Shown: piece after piece, positions 7,545 through 15,800 of the stretch
Numbering within the stretch: position 1 is the first letter of the stretch
Layout of the letters: each line of letters begins with the position of its first letter
Assembly (NCBI GenBank): GCA_900752215.1
Contig: CAADUO010000009.1
Coordinates: 1 to 22,204 of the forward strand
DNA length: 22,204 bases
From: an uncultured Collinsella sp.
Lineage (GTDB): Bacteria; Actinomycetota; Coriobacteriia; Coriobacteriales; Coriobacteriaceae
Direction of reading: 5' to 3'
Notes under the pieces: model-generated
Database searches by the model: none
What the model was told of the DNA's origin: nothing
Seen by the model: only the letters and a program-made list of their open reading frames with translations
Program-made: the position numbers and the translations under genes

Positions 7545-8435
7545 TTAATCCACGCGCTTGTCGCCCATAAAGAAGAGCGCCGCCGTACCAGGTCCGGTAT
7601 GCGAGCCAATCAGAGTACCGATGTCATTGATCTCAATCTTGCCTTTAAGCTGCGGAACCTGTTCCTCAATCAGCGCCGCAACTGCCTCGGCATCCTCGCG
7701 GCACGCCGAGTGCGACATGATGCACTTACCCGAATAATCCACACCGTCCTGCACGTGTGCCATCATGGTCTTGGCCATCTCGGAAATCGCGCGCTTCTTA
7801 GTGCGAATCTTCTCACGTGGCGACAGCTTGCCGTCGCAATCGACCGCCATAAGCGGGCAAATCTTAAGCGCCGTGCCGATGATCGCACTCGCAGCCGAAA
7901 TGCGACCGCCTCGTAGGTAGCTCGACAGATCGGTCGAGAAGAACCAGTGGTGCAGGTTGAGTTTGTGCTCCTCGATCCAGGCAGCCGTCTCGTCGAGTGA
8001 AGCCCCACTATCGCGCACGTCGGCGGCATATTCCAGCAACAGGCCAAAGCCCGAAGACGCCGCCAGCGAATCGATGACGCGCACCTTGCCGCCCTGGGGA
8101 TAGCGATCCGCGAGCATCTGCGCCGCAACGCAGGCCGATCCATACGTGCCCGAAATACCCGACGACAACGTCAGGTGCAGCACGTCTTTACCCTCGGCAA
8201 CAAACGGCTCCCAAAACTCCTCGTACTCACCCACGCTCACCTGAGACGTCTTGGGCATGGCGCCCGCGGCAATCTGGGCAAAAAACTTGTCCGGCGTAAT
8301 CGACTGATACAGATCGTCCGTATAGACAACATCGTCGATCTCGTAATGAAAACACACGACAGGGATATTGCGCGACGCAAAGAACTCACGGGTTCGGTCG
8401 GCGGCGGATTCACATGTCAGGACAAAATCACTCAT
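7545..8435 (-). CDS. DegV family fatty-acid-binding protein
   Basis: DegV/FakB proteins bind a long-chain fatty acid and, where a FakA kinase exists, present it for phosphorylation and phospholipid synthesis. The 296-residue protein has the expected layout: an N-terminal domain with LTCESAADRT at residues 6-15, the PKTSQVSVGEYEEFW segment, LTLSSGISGTYGSA, which lines the lipid head group, and IDSLAASSGFGLLL. The C-terminal part includes YLRGGRISAASAIIG and ends with IGSHTGPGTAALFFMG, both typical. The ATG at 8435 has AAGGAG six bases upstream; the earlier in-frame ATG at 8453 overlaps that site and is less likely. It stands alone, so which lipid or FakA partner it serves cannot be said. Confidence 0.92.
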   Translation of the reverse strand: MSDFVLTCESAADRTREFFASRNIPVVCFHYEIDDVVYTDDLYQSITPDKFFAQIAAGAMPKTSQVSVGEYEEFWEPFVAEGKDVLHLTLSSGISGTYGSACVAAQMLADRYPQGGKVRVIDSLAASSGFGLLLEYAADVRDSGASLDETAAWIEEHKLNLHHWFFSTDLSSYLRGGRISAASAIIGTALKICPLMAVDCDGKLSPREKIRTKKRAISEMAKTMMAHVQDGVDYSGKCIMSHSACREDAEAVAALIEEQVPQLKGKIEINDIGTLIGSHTGPGTAALFFMGDKRVD

Positions 8436-8463
8436 ATGAGGCTCCTTACTCATTGCTGCGCAA

Positions 8464-8474
8464 ATTATCGCACA
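8464..8474 (-). promoter_or_regulatory. Candidate extended -10 promoter of degV
   Basis: On the minus strand TGTGCGATAAT is an extended -10 box; transcription would begin near 8457, about 20 bases before the degV ATG. The same 11 bases occur before the aaRS-like gene at 2565. No strong -35 was seen. Confidence 0.4.
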
Positions 8475-8699
8475 GTGAGCCTACATACGGTACATATGTC
8501 CACTATTTACCAAATCGAACCAAAAATAGCGAACATCTTTACCACCATCGTCTCCACCGGCCCCACGCATAAATATCTGAGAAAACACCTTCTGTCGTCT
8601 CCACTCAACCGCCATATCTACCTCAACTAAATCGATTTACCAAACCGTTCAGCCGACAATTCATCCGCTGGCGCAAAATCGAAACAAAAGCGGCGCATA
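8475..8699. other. Intergenic region between divergent degV and fbp
   Basis: This stretch is AT-richer than the flanking genes, which fits a divergent regulatory region. It contains an ACATATGT palindrome near 8494 but no open frame with a ribosome site. I see no riboswitch consensus. Confidence 0.4.
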
Positions 8700-8731
8700 C
8701 TGATAAACGTTTGACGCTGTTTATCAGTTTT
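8700..8731 (+). promoter_or_regulatory. Hairpin with T run in the fbp leader (attenuator or operator)
   Basis: CTGATAAAC (8700-8708) and GTTTATCAG (8719-8727) are perfect complements around a 10-nt loop and are followed by TTTT. It lies only 24 bases before the fbp ATG, so a hairpin in the leader could end transcription early or block the ribosome. The AT-rich palindrome could equally be a repressor site. Confidence 0.4.
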
Positions 8732-8755
8732 ACCAGCTCCATCGGAAGGTGTTTC

Positions 8756-10672
8756 ATGGTCGCATTCGATCGCAACCCGCAAGACTTTAAGTATCTGCGC
8801 CTGCTGTCGAGACAGTTCCCCACCGAACAATCCGCGTTTACCGAAATTATCAACCTCTCGGCCATCCTCAACCTACCCAAGGGCACCGAGCATTTTATGA
8901 GCGACGTGCACGGCGAGTACGAAGCCTTTATGCACATCCTCAACAACTGCTCGGGCGTCGTGCGCGAACATGTCGACGAGATCTTTGGCGACACGCTCAC
9001 CTTTGACGAAAAGGGCGAGCTGTGCACGCTCATCTACTACCCGCGCGAGAAGATCGAGCTGGTCCGCAGCCAGCGCGAGGACTCGCCCACCTGGTACAAG
9101 ACGATGCTTGACCAGCTCATCATGGTCGCACGCTCGCTTTCAAGCCGCTACACGCGCTCAAAGGTGCGCAAGGCCATCCCACGCGACTACGCCTACATCA
9201 TCGACGAGCTGTTGCACACGCACCCGGACGAGAACAACTATCGTGTGCGCTATCACGAGCGCATCGTGGAGTCCATCCTGGAGACCGCCAGCGCCGACGA
9301 CTTTATCGAGTCGCTCGCTTCGCTCATCAAGCGCCTGGCCGTCGACCACCTGCACCTGGTGGGCGATATCTTCGACCGCGGCGGCGGCGCTGCCAAGATT
9401 ATGGACCGCCTGCTCACCTACCATTCGCTCGACATCCAGTGGGGCAACCACGACCTGCTGTGGATGGGTGCTGCGGCCGGTGAGCCCGCCTGCATCGCCA
9501 CGGTATTGCGCAACAACCTACGCTACGACAACTACGAGATTCTAGAGAACGACTACGGCATCTCGCTGCGTGAGCTTGTTGCCTTTGCCGATGCCACCTA
9601 CACCGCCGGTGAGTCCATCACCCCGCTGATCAAGGCCATCAACGTGCTGCTCTTTAAGCTCGAGGGCCAGATTATCCAGCGCCACCCCGAGTTCGATATG
9701 ACCGACCGCCTGTTACTCGACAAGATCGATCACGACACCGGCACGGTCACGCTCGCCGACGGCAGCGTGTGGCCGCTCACGACCAACGACTTCCCCACCG
9801 TCGACCCGGCGGACCCCTATACGCTCACGTCTCAGGAGCAGCACATCATCGACAAGCTCGTGTCCGAGTTTGTCACCGCCGATCACCTGCATCGCCACAT
9901 CGATTTCCTCTATACCCACGGCTCCATGTATAAGGTCGCCAACGGCAACCTGCTGTTCCACGGCTGCGTGCCGCTCAACGAGGACGGCACGTTTAGCAGC
10001 ATGAACTGCCTGGGCACGTGGCACGCCGGTCACGACTACCTCGATTTTTGCGACCATATCGCCCGCCGCGCCTGGCGTAACGGCGACCGCGATGCCCTCG
10101 ACTGGATGTGGTATCTCTGGATTGGCATGAAGTCGCCGGCAAGCGGACGCGAGGTTCGCACGTTCGAACGCGCCTATATCGCCGATAAGAGCACCTGGAT
10201 CGAGCCGATGGACCCGTACTTTACGCTTACCAAGTCGCCCTCGGTCTGCGATGACATCATGCGCGAGTTTGGCGTCGCGCCCATGGCATGCTCGCCGACC
10301 GGTCACATCATCAACGGCCACACGCCCGTTAAAACCACCAAGGGCGAGCAGCCCATCCGCGCCGAGGGCAAGCTGCTGGTCATCGACGGCGGCTTCTGCC
10401 GCGCTTACCATCCCAAGACGGGTATCGCCGGCTATACGCTCATCTCGAGCTCTCGCGGCTGCCGCCTCAAGGCGCACCGGGCCTTTACGACGGTTGCCGA
10501 GGCACTCACGCGCAACGTGGACATCGAAAGCGAGACCAACCGTTTTGACCAAGCAGACCGTCGCCGCATGGTAAGCGACACCGATACTGGCGCCAAGATC
10601 CGCAGCCAAATCCAGGATCTGCGTCAGCTGCTCGATGCATATAGAAACGGTGCTATCGAGGAGCGCGCCTAG
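8756..10672 (+). CDS. fbp: Class III fructose-1,6-bisphosphatase
   Basis: Hydrolyses fructose-1,6-bisphosphate to fructose-6-phosphate for gluconeogenesis; this Firmicutes-type (FBPase_2) enzyme belongs to the metallophosphoesterase superfamily and is unrelated to the E. coli Fbp fold. The 638 residues match the family length of about 640-670. Metal-binding motifs are complete: SDVHGE at 49-54, GDIFDRGG at 203-210 and GNHD at 230-233, with a later NGHTP histidine block. The ATG at 8756 has GGAAGG six bases upstream; the in-frame extension back to 8711 falls in the hairpin and is rejected. The hairpin at 8700-8731 hints at control of expression. Two GtrA genes follow on the same strand. Confidence 0.96.
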   Translation: MVAFDRNPQDFKYLRLLSRQFPTEQSAFTEIINLSAILNLPKGTEHFMSDVHGEYEAFMHILNNCSGVVREHVDEIFGDTLTFDEKGELCTLIYYPREKIELVRSQREDSPTWYKTMLDQLIMVARSLSSRYTRSKVRKAIPRDYAYIIDELLHTHPDENNYRVRYHERIVESILETASADDFIESLASLIKRLAVDHLHLVGDIFDRGGGAAKIMDRLLTYHSLDIQWGNHDLLWMGAAAGEPACIATVLRNNLRYDNYEILENDYGISLRELVAFADATYTAGESITPLIKAINVLLFKLEGQIIQRHPEFDMTDRLLLDKIDHDTGTVTLADGSVWPLTTNDFPTVDPADPYTLTSQEQHIIDKLVSEFVTADHLHRHIDFLYTHGSMYKVANGNLLFHGCVPLNEDGTFSSMNCLGTWHAGHDYLDFCDHIARRAWRNGDRDALDWMWYLWIGMKSPASGREVRTFERAYIADKSTWIEPMDPYFTLTKSPSVCDDIMREFGVAPMACSPTGHIINGHTPVKTTKGEQPIRAEGKLLVIDGGFCRAYHPKTGIAGYTLISSSRGCRLKAHRAFTTVAEALTRNVDIESETNRFDQADRRRMVSDTDTGAKIRSQIQDLRQLLDAYRNGAIEERA

Positions 10673-10678
10673 CACCAT

Positions 10679-10733
10679 CCGCGGGGTTTGGCTAAACTTG
10701 CTAAGTTTGTCATCCCCGCGGCGCTTCGGCGCC
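10679..10733 (+). promoter_or_regulatory. Overlapping hairpins between fbp and the first gtrA
   Basis: CCGCGGGG (10679-10686) pairs with CCCCGCGG (10714-10721). Inside its loop AAACTT pairs with AAGTTT. A second hairpin, GGCGC-TTCG-GCGCC (10720-10733), has a stable UUCG tetraloop and shares two bases with the first, so the two stems compete or stack. This could be an end-of-message structure for fbp or a leader that controls the downstream gene. There is no U run. Confidence 0.45.
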
Positions 10734-10750
10734 AGCTTAAGGCAGGTACC

Positions 10751-11146
10751 ATGCAAAAGCTCCTTGCGCAGATCATGAAATTTGGCGTCGTCGGTGTCAT
10801 TGCCACGGTTATCGACTTTGGCATTATGAATCTGCTCCACTACGGTCTGGGCCTCAACATCCTAATCGCCAACACCAGCGGCTTTATCATCTCACTCATC
10901 TTTAACTACCTCGCAAGCATGAAGTACGTGTTTGCGCACAAGGAAGGCATGAGCCGCCGCCGCGAGTTCATCATCTTTGTCGTGCTGTCCGTAATCGGCC
11001 TGGCACTCAACGACGGTATCGTGCTGACACTCAACGCCGGTCTGGGGCTCGAGGCCAATATCGCCAAGATCTGCGCCACCGCGCTTGTCATGGTCTACAA
11101 CTTTGTGACCCGCAAGATCTTCCTGGAGGGCGACGAGACAAAGTAA
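10751..11146 (+). CDS. GtrA family membrane protein, copy 1
   Basis: A 131-residue protein with four predicted membrane helices (about residues 10-30, 38-60, 72-95 and 103-122). It has the GtrA marks KFGVVGVIATVIDFG at the start and FNYLASMKYVF before the cytoplasmic loop. GtrA proteins are thought to help move lipid-linked sugars across the membrane for cell-surface polysaccharide or teichoic acid decoration. The ATG at 10751 gives a normal GtrA N-terminus (MQKLLAQIMKFG) with AAGGCAGG upstream; a TTG at 10688 would add 21 residues but runs through the hairpins at 10679-10733. A second copy follows 218 bases later. Confidence 0.88.
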   Translation: MQKLLAQIMKFGVVGVIATVIDFGIMNLLHYGLGLNILIANTSGFIISLIFNYLASMKYVFAHKEGMSRRREFIIFVVLSVIGLALNDGIVLTLNAGLGLEANIAKICATALVMVYNFVTRKIFLEGDETK

Positions 11147-11165
11147 CTCGCAACCTTACAGCCTT

Positions 11166-11217
11166 ACGATGCCCACGGACAATGCGCGCTCAGCACAGTA
11201 TCGCCTGTGGGCATCGT
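11166..11217 (+). terminator. Hairpin after the first gtrA
   Basis: ACGATGCCCAC (11166-11176) and GTGGGCATCGT (11207-11217) pair perfectly over 11 bases around a 30-nt loop and are followed by TCGTTT. The place, 20 bases after the gtrA stop, fits a terminator, although the U run is short and the loop is long. Confidence 0.6.
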
Positions 11218-11228
11218 TCGTTTACGGG

Positions 11229-11267
11229 CAAATTTTCAACGTTTGCGGATTAGCTCTTGAAAATTTG
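11229..11267. promoter_or_regulatory. AT-rich 11-bp inverted repeat before the second gtrA
   Basis: CAAATTTTCAA (11229-11239) and TTGAAAATTTG (11257-11267) are perfect complements with a 17-nt spacer. The right arm overlaps a -35-like TTGAAA at 11257, and a -10-like TATAGT lies at 11277, although the 14-base spacing is short. Two half-sites about 28 bases apart suggest an operator, or a leader hairpin. It sits about 100 bases before the second gtrA. Confidence 0.4.
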
Positions 11268-11364
11268 GCGAGTTCATATAGTTATTGGCAAAGACCTTAC
11301 GTTTCCCTTGTAAAAGCTCTAAAGTATCCTCTGCTCGATTCATCAACGCATTGGATGTGATTAC

Positions 11365-11772
11365 GTGCGCAAGGCGCTGGCACAACCTCATACCAAGCAG
11401 TTCCTCAAGTTTGCTGTCGTGGGTCTTATCTCCTTTGGCATCGACTGGGGCATGCTCATTGCGCTCGTCGAGCTGTTTCACCTCGACTTTTTGATGAGCA
11501 CCACGGTTTCGTTTATCACGTCCGTCGTGGTCAACTACTGGCTCAGCATGAAGTACGTGTTCGACCACCGCGAAGGCATGAGCCGCAAGCGCGAGTTCAC
11601 GATCTTCACCATCCTGTCGGTGATCGGCCTGGGCCTCAACGACCTGTACATGTTTGTGGGTGTCACGTTTTTGAGCATCGGCTACCAAGCCATGAAGGCC
11701 ATCGCCACGTTCCTCGTCACCTGGTACAACTACTTCAGCCGCCGCTTCTTCCTCGAGGGCGCACGGTCGTAG
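11365..11772 (+). CDS. GtrA family membrane protein, copy 2
   Basis: A 135-residue paralogue of the preceding GtrA protein. Both share the block SMKYVF-H-EGMSR-REF-IF-LSVIGL-LND, so this is a tandem duplication that has since diverged. Four membrane helices are predicted. Charged positions differ: this copy has IDWG where copy 1 has IDFG and ends SRRFFLEGARS. The start is GTG at 11365 with only a weak GGATGTGA upstream; no better in-frame start exists. The hairpin at 11166-11217 and the inverted repeat at 11229-11267 suggest separate transcription from copy 1. A lipid-linked sugar flippase role is family knowledge; no glycosyltransferase partner lies in the window. Confidence 0.88.
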   Translation: MRKALAQPHTKQFLKFAVVGLISFGIDWGMLIALVELFHLDFLMSTTVSFITSVVVNYWLSMKYVFDHREGMSRKREFTIFTILSVIGLGLNDLYMFVGVTFLSIGYQAMKAIATFLVTWYNYFSRRFFLEGARS

Positions 11773-11798
11773 TCGATTCATTATTTGCTTGAATGTAT

Positions 11799-11833
11799 AA
11801 CCGGTTGGAATTCCCATTCCAACCGGTTTTTTT
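11799..11833 (+). terminator. Intrinsic terminator after the second gtrA
   Basis: AACCGGTTGGAAT (11799-11811) pairs perfectly with ATTCCAACCGGTT (11816-11828) around a TCCC loop and runs into seven T (11827-11833). This is a textbook Rho-independent terminator. Confidence 0.95.
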
Positions 11834-11872
11834 GTTTGCCGAGAGACCCGGCGACCAAGTCCTCTACACATG

Positions 11873-11910
11873 AAAAACGGGCGGCCCGGATGTTTGTCCG
11901 AACCACCCGT
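11873..11910 (-). terminator. Intrinsic terminator of the DUF4430 operon
   Basis: On the minus strand ACGGGTGGTTCGGA pairs with TCCGGGCCGCCCGT over 14 positions (three G-U pairs), loop CAAACA, followed by a run of five T (11877-11873). It stands 23 bases after the stop of the second DUF4430 gene. Confidence 0.9.
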
Positions 11911-11932
11911 CTGACGCGCTATGTCGAGGCCT

Positions 11933-12835
11933 CTAGCCTGTCACGTAATACCAGACTACGTTGTCGCCATTTGAGAGAACGTAGTTACTGCAGGCCGTCA
12001 TGGGCGTTGTGCCGTTGACGGAGTACATCCAACCGCTCGTGCCGCCGTACTGTTTCTCGGCCAAACCACCAATAGCAGAAACATACGTGCCGTACGATGA
12101 GCCGTGTGCGTTGACAGAAAGGCCTAGCGCGCACAGGGCATCGTAAACGGTAGCGCCTTCGTTAAAGGTAAAGGTGCCGCCAGAGGACACAGGATTGCCC
12201 ACAGCGCTCGATGTGACCGAAACCGTCACCGTAACGTAGCTGGACTCCTGTGAGCCGCTTTGGCTGCCCGAGGAGGCGTTTCCACCATTAGAGGATGAGG
12301 CTCCATCAGACGACTGGCCACCGCCCGAAGAAGCACCGCCAGACGCATTGGAAGTATCACCGGCTCCCGTATTTTGGGCAGCGGATTTATCGCCAGACTT
12401 CTTGCCGCCCCGGTCCTCGGACTTCTTGCTATCCGAGTTTTTGTCCGATTCCTTGTTTGAAGACTCGGAATCATCCTTGGCGTCGTTCGAACCCTTGGGC
12501 TCGTCTTTTGCATCATTCGAAGATTTGGAATCCCTGGAACTGGCCTCGCCCGAAGCGGCAGACGAGCCAGACGCCTTGGTGTCCTTGGTGACGACGCTCT
12601 CCCCCGTCACGGTCTGAACGATCCAGTCAATGGACCAGGCGCCGCTCTCGGAAGGATGGACGAAGCCCAGCGAGACGACGATCAGAATGGTGCACGCGGC
12701 AGCAAGAACGCCAAGGAGCGCCTTGCGACGAGAGGCGGACGCCGCCGAAGCGGCGCCCTGTTGCTTTGCATCGTCGAACTGAATGAACGAGGAATCTGGT
12801 TGCTTGGGGTCAGCGTCCTTGGATTTATTGGACAC
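11933..12835 (-). CDS. Membrane-anchored DUF4430 (transcobalamin-like) protein
   Basis: A 300-residue surface protein. After a hydrophilic start there is one hydrophobic helix at about residues 39-58 (LLGVLAAACTILIVVSLGFV) that anchors it. A long Ser/Asp/Lys/Gly-rich stalk follows (about 80-196). The single C-terminal DUF4430 domain (about 197-300) contains GATVYDALCALG and ends GWMYSVNG ... GDNVVWYYVTG. The GTG at 12835 is preferred because AGGTG lies six bases upstream; the GTG at 12844 abuts the stop of the preceding gene and is the alternative. The gene lies directly after the large DUF4430 gene and shares its riboswitch and terminator. It probably presents a ligand-binding domain near the membrane, perhaps passing cobalamin to a transporter encoded elsewhere; that part is inference. 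Confidence 0.88.
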   Translation of the reverse strand: MSNKSKDADPKQPDSSFIQFDDAKQQGAASAASASRRKALLGVLAAACTILIVVSLGFVHPSESGAWSIDWIVQTVTGESVVTKDTKASGSSAASGEASSRDSKSSNDAKDEPKGSNDAKDDSESSNKESDKNSDSKKSEDRGGKKSGDKSAAQNTGAGDTSNASGGASSGGGQSSDGASSSNGGNASSGSQSGSQESSYVTVTVSVTSSAVGNPVSSGGTFTFNEGATVYDALCALGLSVNAHGSSYGTYVSAIGGLAEKQYGGTSGWMYSVNGTTPMTACSNYVLSNGDNVVWYYVTG

Positions 12836-12844
12836 AACCCTCAC

Positions 12845-15800
12845 CTACCGACGTTTGGTGAACACGAACACGCCGACGATGGCGAGACCGATGACGCCGG
12901 CGGCAACGCCAACAATGGCGAGCGGATTGGTGCCAGTCTCCTGCTCGGAAGCACTAGAGGGCTTCTTAGCAGTGGTCGTGGAAGCAGCACCCGTATCGGA
13001 CTTCTTGTCGGACTCGCTGTCCTTCTTGTCAGACTTCTTGTCAGACTTCTTCTCGTCCTTCTTATCGGACTTATCGGAGTCCTTCTTGTTGGACTTGTTG
13101 TCCTTGGTCTCGGTCTTGGTCGACACCGTCGTCTTGGTCATCGGCTTATGACCCGGAGCGACAGCGCCGCCAGTCTGCTGGCCCTTCGTGCCGGAGCCGG
13201 AACCCGTGCCCGTGCCAGCGCCAGCACCGGAACCGTTGCCAGCGCCACCATTGCCGCCATTGGAGCCAGAACCGCCATTGCCGCCAGGGTTAACAGCATT
13301 CTTGGTCCACTTGGCATACAGCGTCAGATCGGCCGTCACCGGCGTACTGAAGTCATACGCCTGCGTGCAAGCCTCATCGGTGAACCAACCGCCGAAAGTG
13401 TAGCCATCGCGCGTCGGATCGGCCGGCTTGACCAGCTTGCCGTCGGCCGTAGCAACAAACTTAGTGTCGCAAGCAGACCCGCCGTTGGAATTAAAGGCAA
13501 CCGTCCAAGACTCAACAGCCCCGAGCTTGAACAGCGTGCCCGAATCATTGATGTAGTACAGGTTGCCAGATGCATCGGCAATGACCGGAGAGTCACAGTA
13601 CTGGTAATGGCCAGCCGCATCATAAATCTGCGTCGCCTCTGCATCGCCGAGCGTATAGCGATACACGCCACCACCAGCAGAGTAGTTGACGTAATCCTTG
13701 CTATCCGCGCTGTTAACGGTGAAGTACACATAGGTCTTGCCGCCCTGAACACTCACCAGCGGAGTAGCAGCAATACCGTTGAGGCCAGCCGGCAGCGCCT
13801 TGCCGTCGGCAGCAGCGACCATCGTGGTCTTACCCGTCTTCAGGTTATAGAGAACCAGAGCAGAGCCCGTAGCCGTCTGCCCGCCGACAATCAGATTGTC
13901 ACCAAACACCGCAGGGGCGCTCAGATTATTTGTAAGGCCCAGATCAACCGTCTTCTGTGCACTCAGCACACCCTTCGCCGAAAGCGAAATCACATGGAGC
14001 TTTCCGTCGTGCGTCATCTGATAGAAGGTCGAACCATTGGACGGATCGGCAATGCAATCGGCATTTGCGACAGCGCCGAGCTCCATGGTCGAAACGACAT
14101 CGCCCGTCGTCTTATCAATGCACTTAAGCGTACCCGCGCTCGTAGGAACGATGGCATACTTATCCGTCAAAGCCGCACCAGTCCAGTAATAGCCCTCGGT
14201 AGGGTCGATGTTCTGCCAAGAAACTTCGCCCGTGGCAATCTTAATGCGTGCAAAGGAGCCGTTGCCGTAGGTCGCGTTGTAATTCTCGTCATACGAAATA
14301 TCGACCGAGCCTACATAGACGTACTCGCCGTCCGAAACGACGGTGCAGGAGCTCTGCGTCAAATCCGTCAAACCAGGCGTCAGCCACTTGCAGATCAGCT
14401 TGTCTGCAGTAATCGCCTGGACCGCACCGCCGTTGAGCGGAACGATGATAAGGCCATTGGTATAGATCGGACGAGAAGTATAGCTCACCTTGGAGGCAAG
14501 CGGCGCAGAGGTAACCTTTTTGCCCGTGGACGAATCGATCTTAATGAGCTCGTTCTCGGTCGCGATGTACACAAAGCCGTTAGCGATGACAGGCTCGCTG
14601 CAGTTGGCATACTGCTGACCAGACTCGGCCTTCCAATCGAAGGCCCACTTAAGACCGGCGGCCTGCGCAGGCGTCTTGGCATCCGTTACGGTCGAACCGT
14701 TGCCACTGTTGCCGTAGCCGGCCCACTCGGCATCCCAATCAGGAGTCGTCGCGCTCGGGTCCACGACAATCTTGTCGGGATCGGGCATGGGCGATTTATC
14801 GGTGGTGAAGGCAAACGTAACCTTGTCGTCGCTCTTGAGCGTGACCTGATTGGCGCAGAGAGATGAGGTCTCTCCGTTGATATACAGATGCCAATATTTT
14901 TTGGTCGCACCATCCCAGCCATACGGCTTGTGATCGAACGGCGAAGTAATGGAATTAAGGAACCAGTACTCACCGCTCTGGGAGCCGTTGTACGCAACGC
15001 CCTTGGACTTCAGAACTGCCTCAATAAGGTTCTGGGCCGTGGAGCCTTCGGGCAAAGAAACATTGCTTGCCGAGCCCCAGCGAGTATTGTTGCCGTTGAC
15101 ATCGGGACCGATAACATCGACAGAACCAAGAACCTGGCCAGGAAGGGCATCGCTGTCGCCAGCATACATAAAGGTGACGGCGTCACCCTCCTGGAGCTTG
15201 TAGGCACCGGCGCCAACGTCGGCGAACTTGCCATTTACGTAGAATTTCCAATAGCTCTTGGTCGCAGCATCCCAGCCATAGGACTTACTGTCGAACGGCG
15301 AAGTAATGCCGTTGAGGAACCAGCCCCAAGACTCTTCACTAGCATCGAGAGTAAGGCCGGTCTGCTCAAGGAGATCCTTGGCAGTAGAGCCCGACTTGAG
15401 ACTCGTCTGGCCCGTCGAAGCCCAAACCTGCTGCTTGCCGTCCTTGTCCTTACCGAGGACCTGAACGGAAGCATGGACGGAATCAGAGGGCAACTTGTCG
15501 CCCCAGCTACCGTAGAACCACGTGACGGTATCGCCGGCATGGATGGTGACATTGTCTGCCGTGTAGTCGCTCGACTTGCCGTTGATGAACAGCTGCCAAT
15601 AGGTCGAATAATCGAGCGGCGTACCCAGCTCAACGCCGTTGTACTTAAGACTCAGAATGAAGGAGCCAGCAGCAACGGCGTCGATGCCATTCGCCTCGAG
15701 CGCGACCTTCGTAAGGTCAAGTGCGCTCGAACCGGACGTCACCACATACTGCGCGTTATCGACCCAAGTCTGAGTCTTGCCCTGGGCATCGCGACCAATG

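Noticed and set aside
11169..11360. 63-residue frame between the two gtrA genes
   Set aside because: It crosses the terminator hairpin and the AT-rich inverted repeat and has no ribosome site.
12980..13110. Short repeated units resembling a CRISPR or satellite array
   Set aside because: They are codon repeats for the Lys/Asp/Ser-rich stalk of the surface protein, in frame, without constant repeat length or unique spacers.
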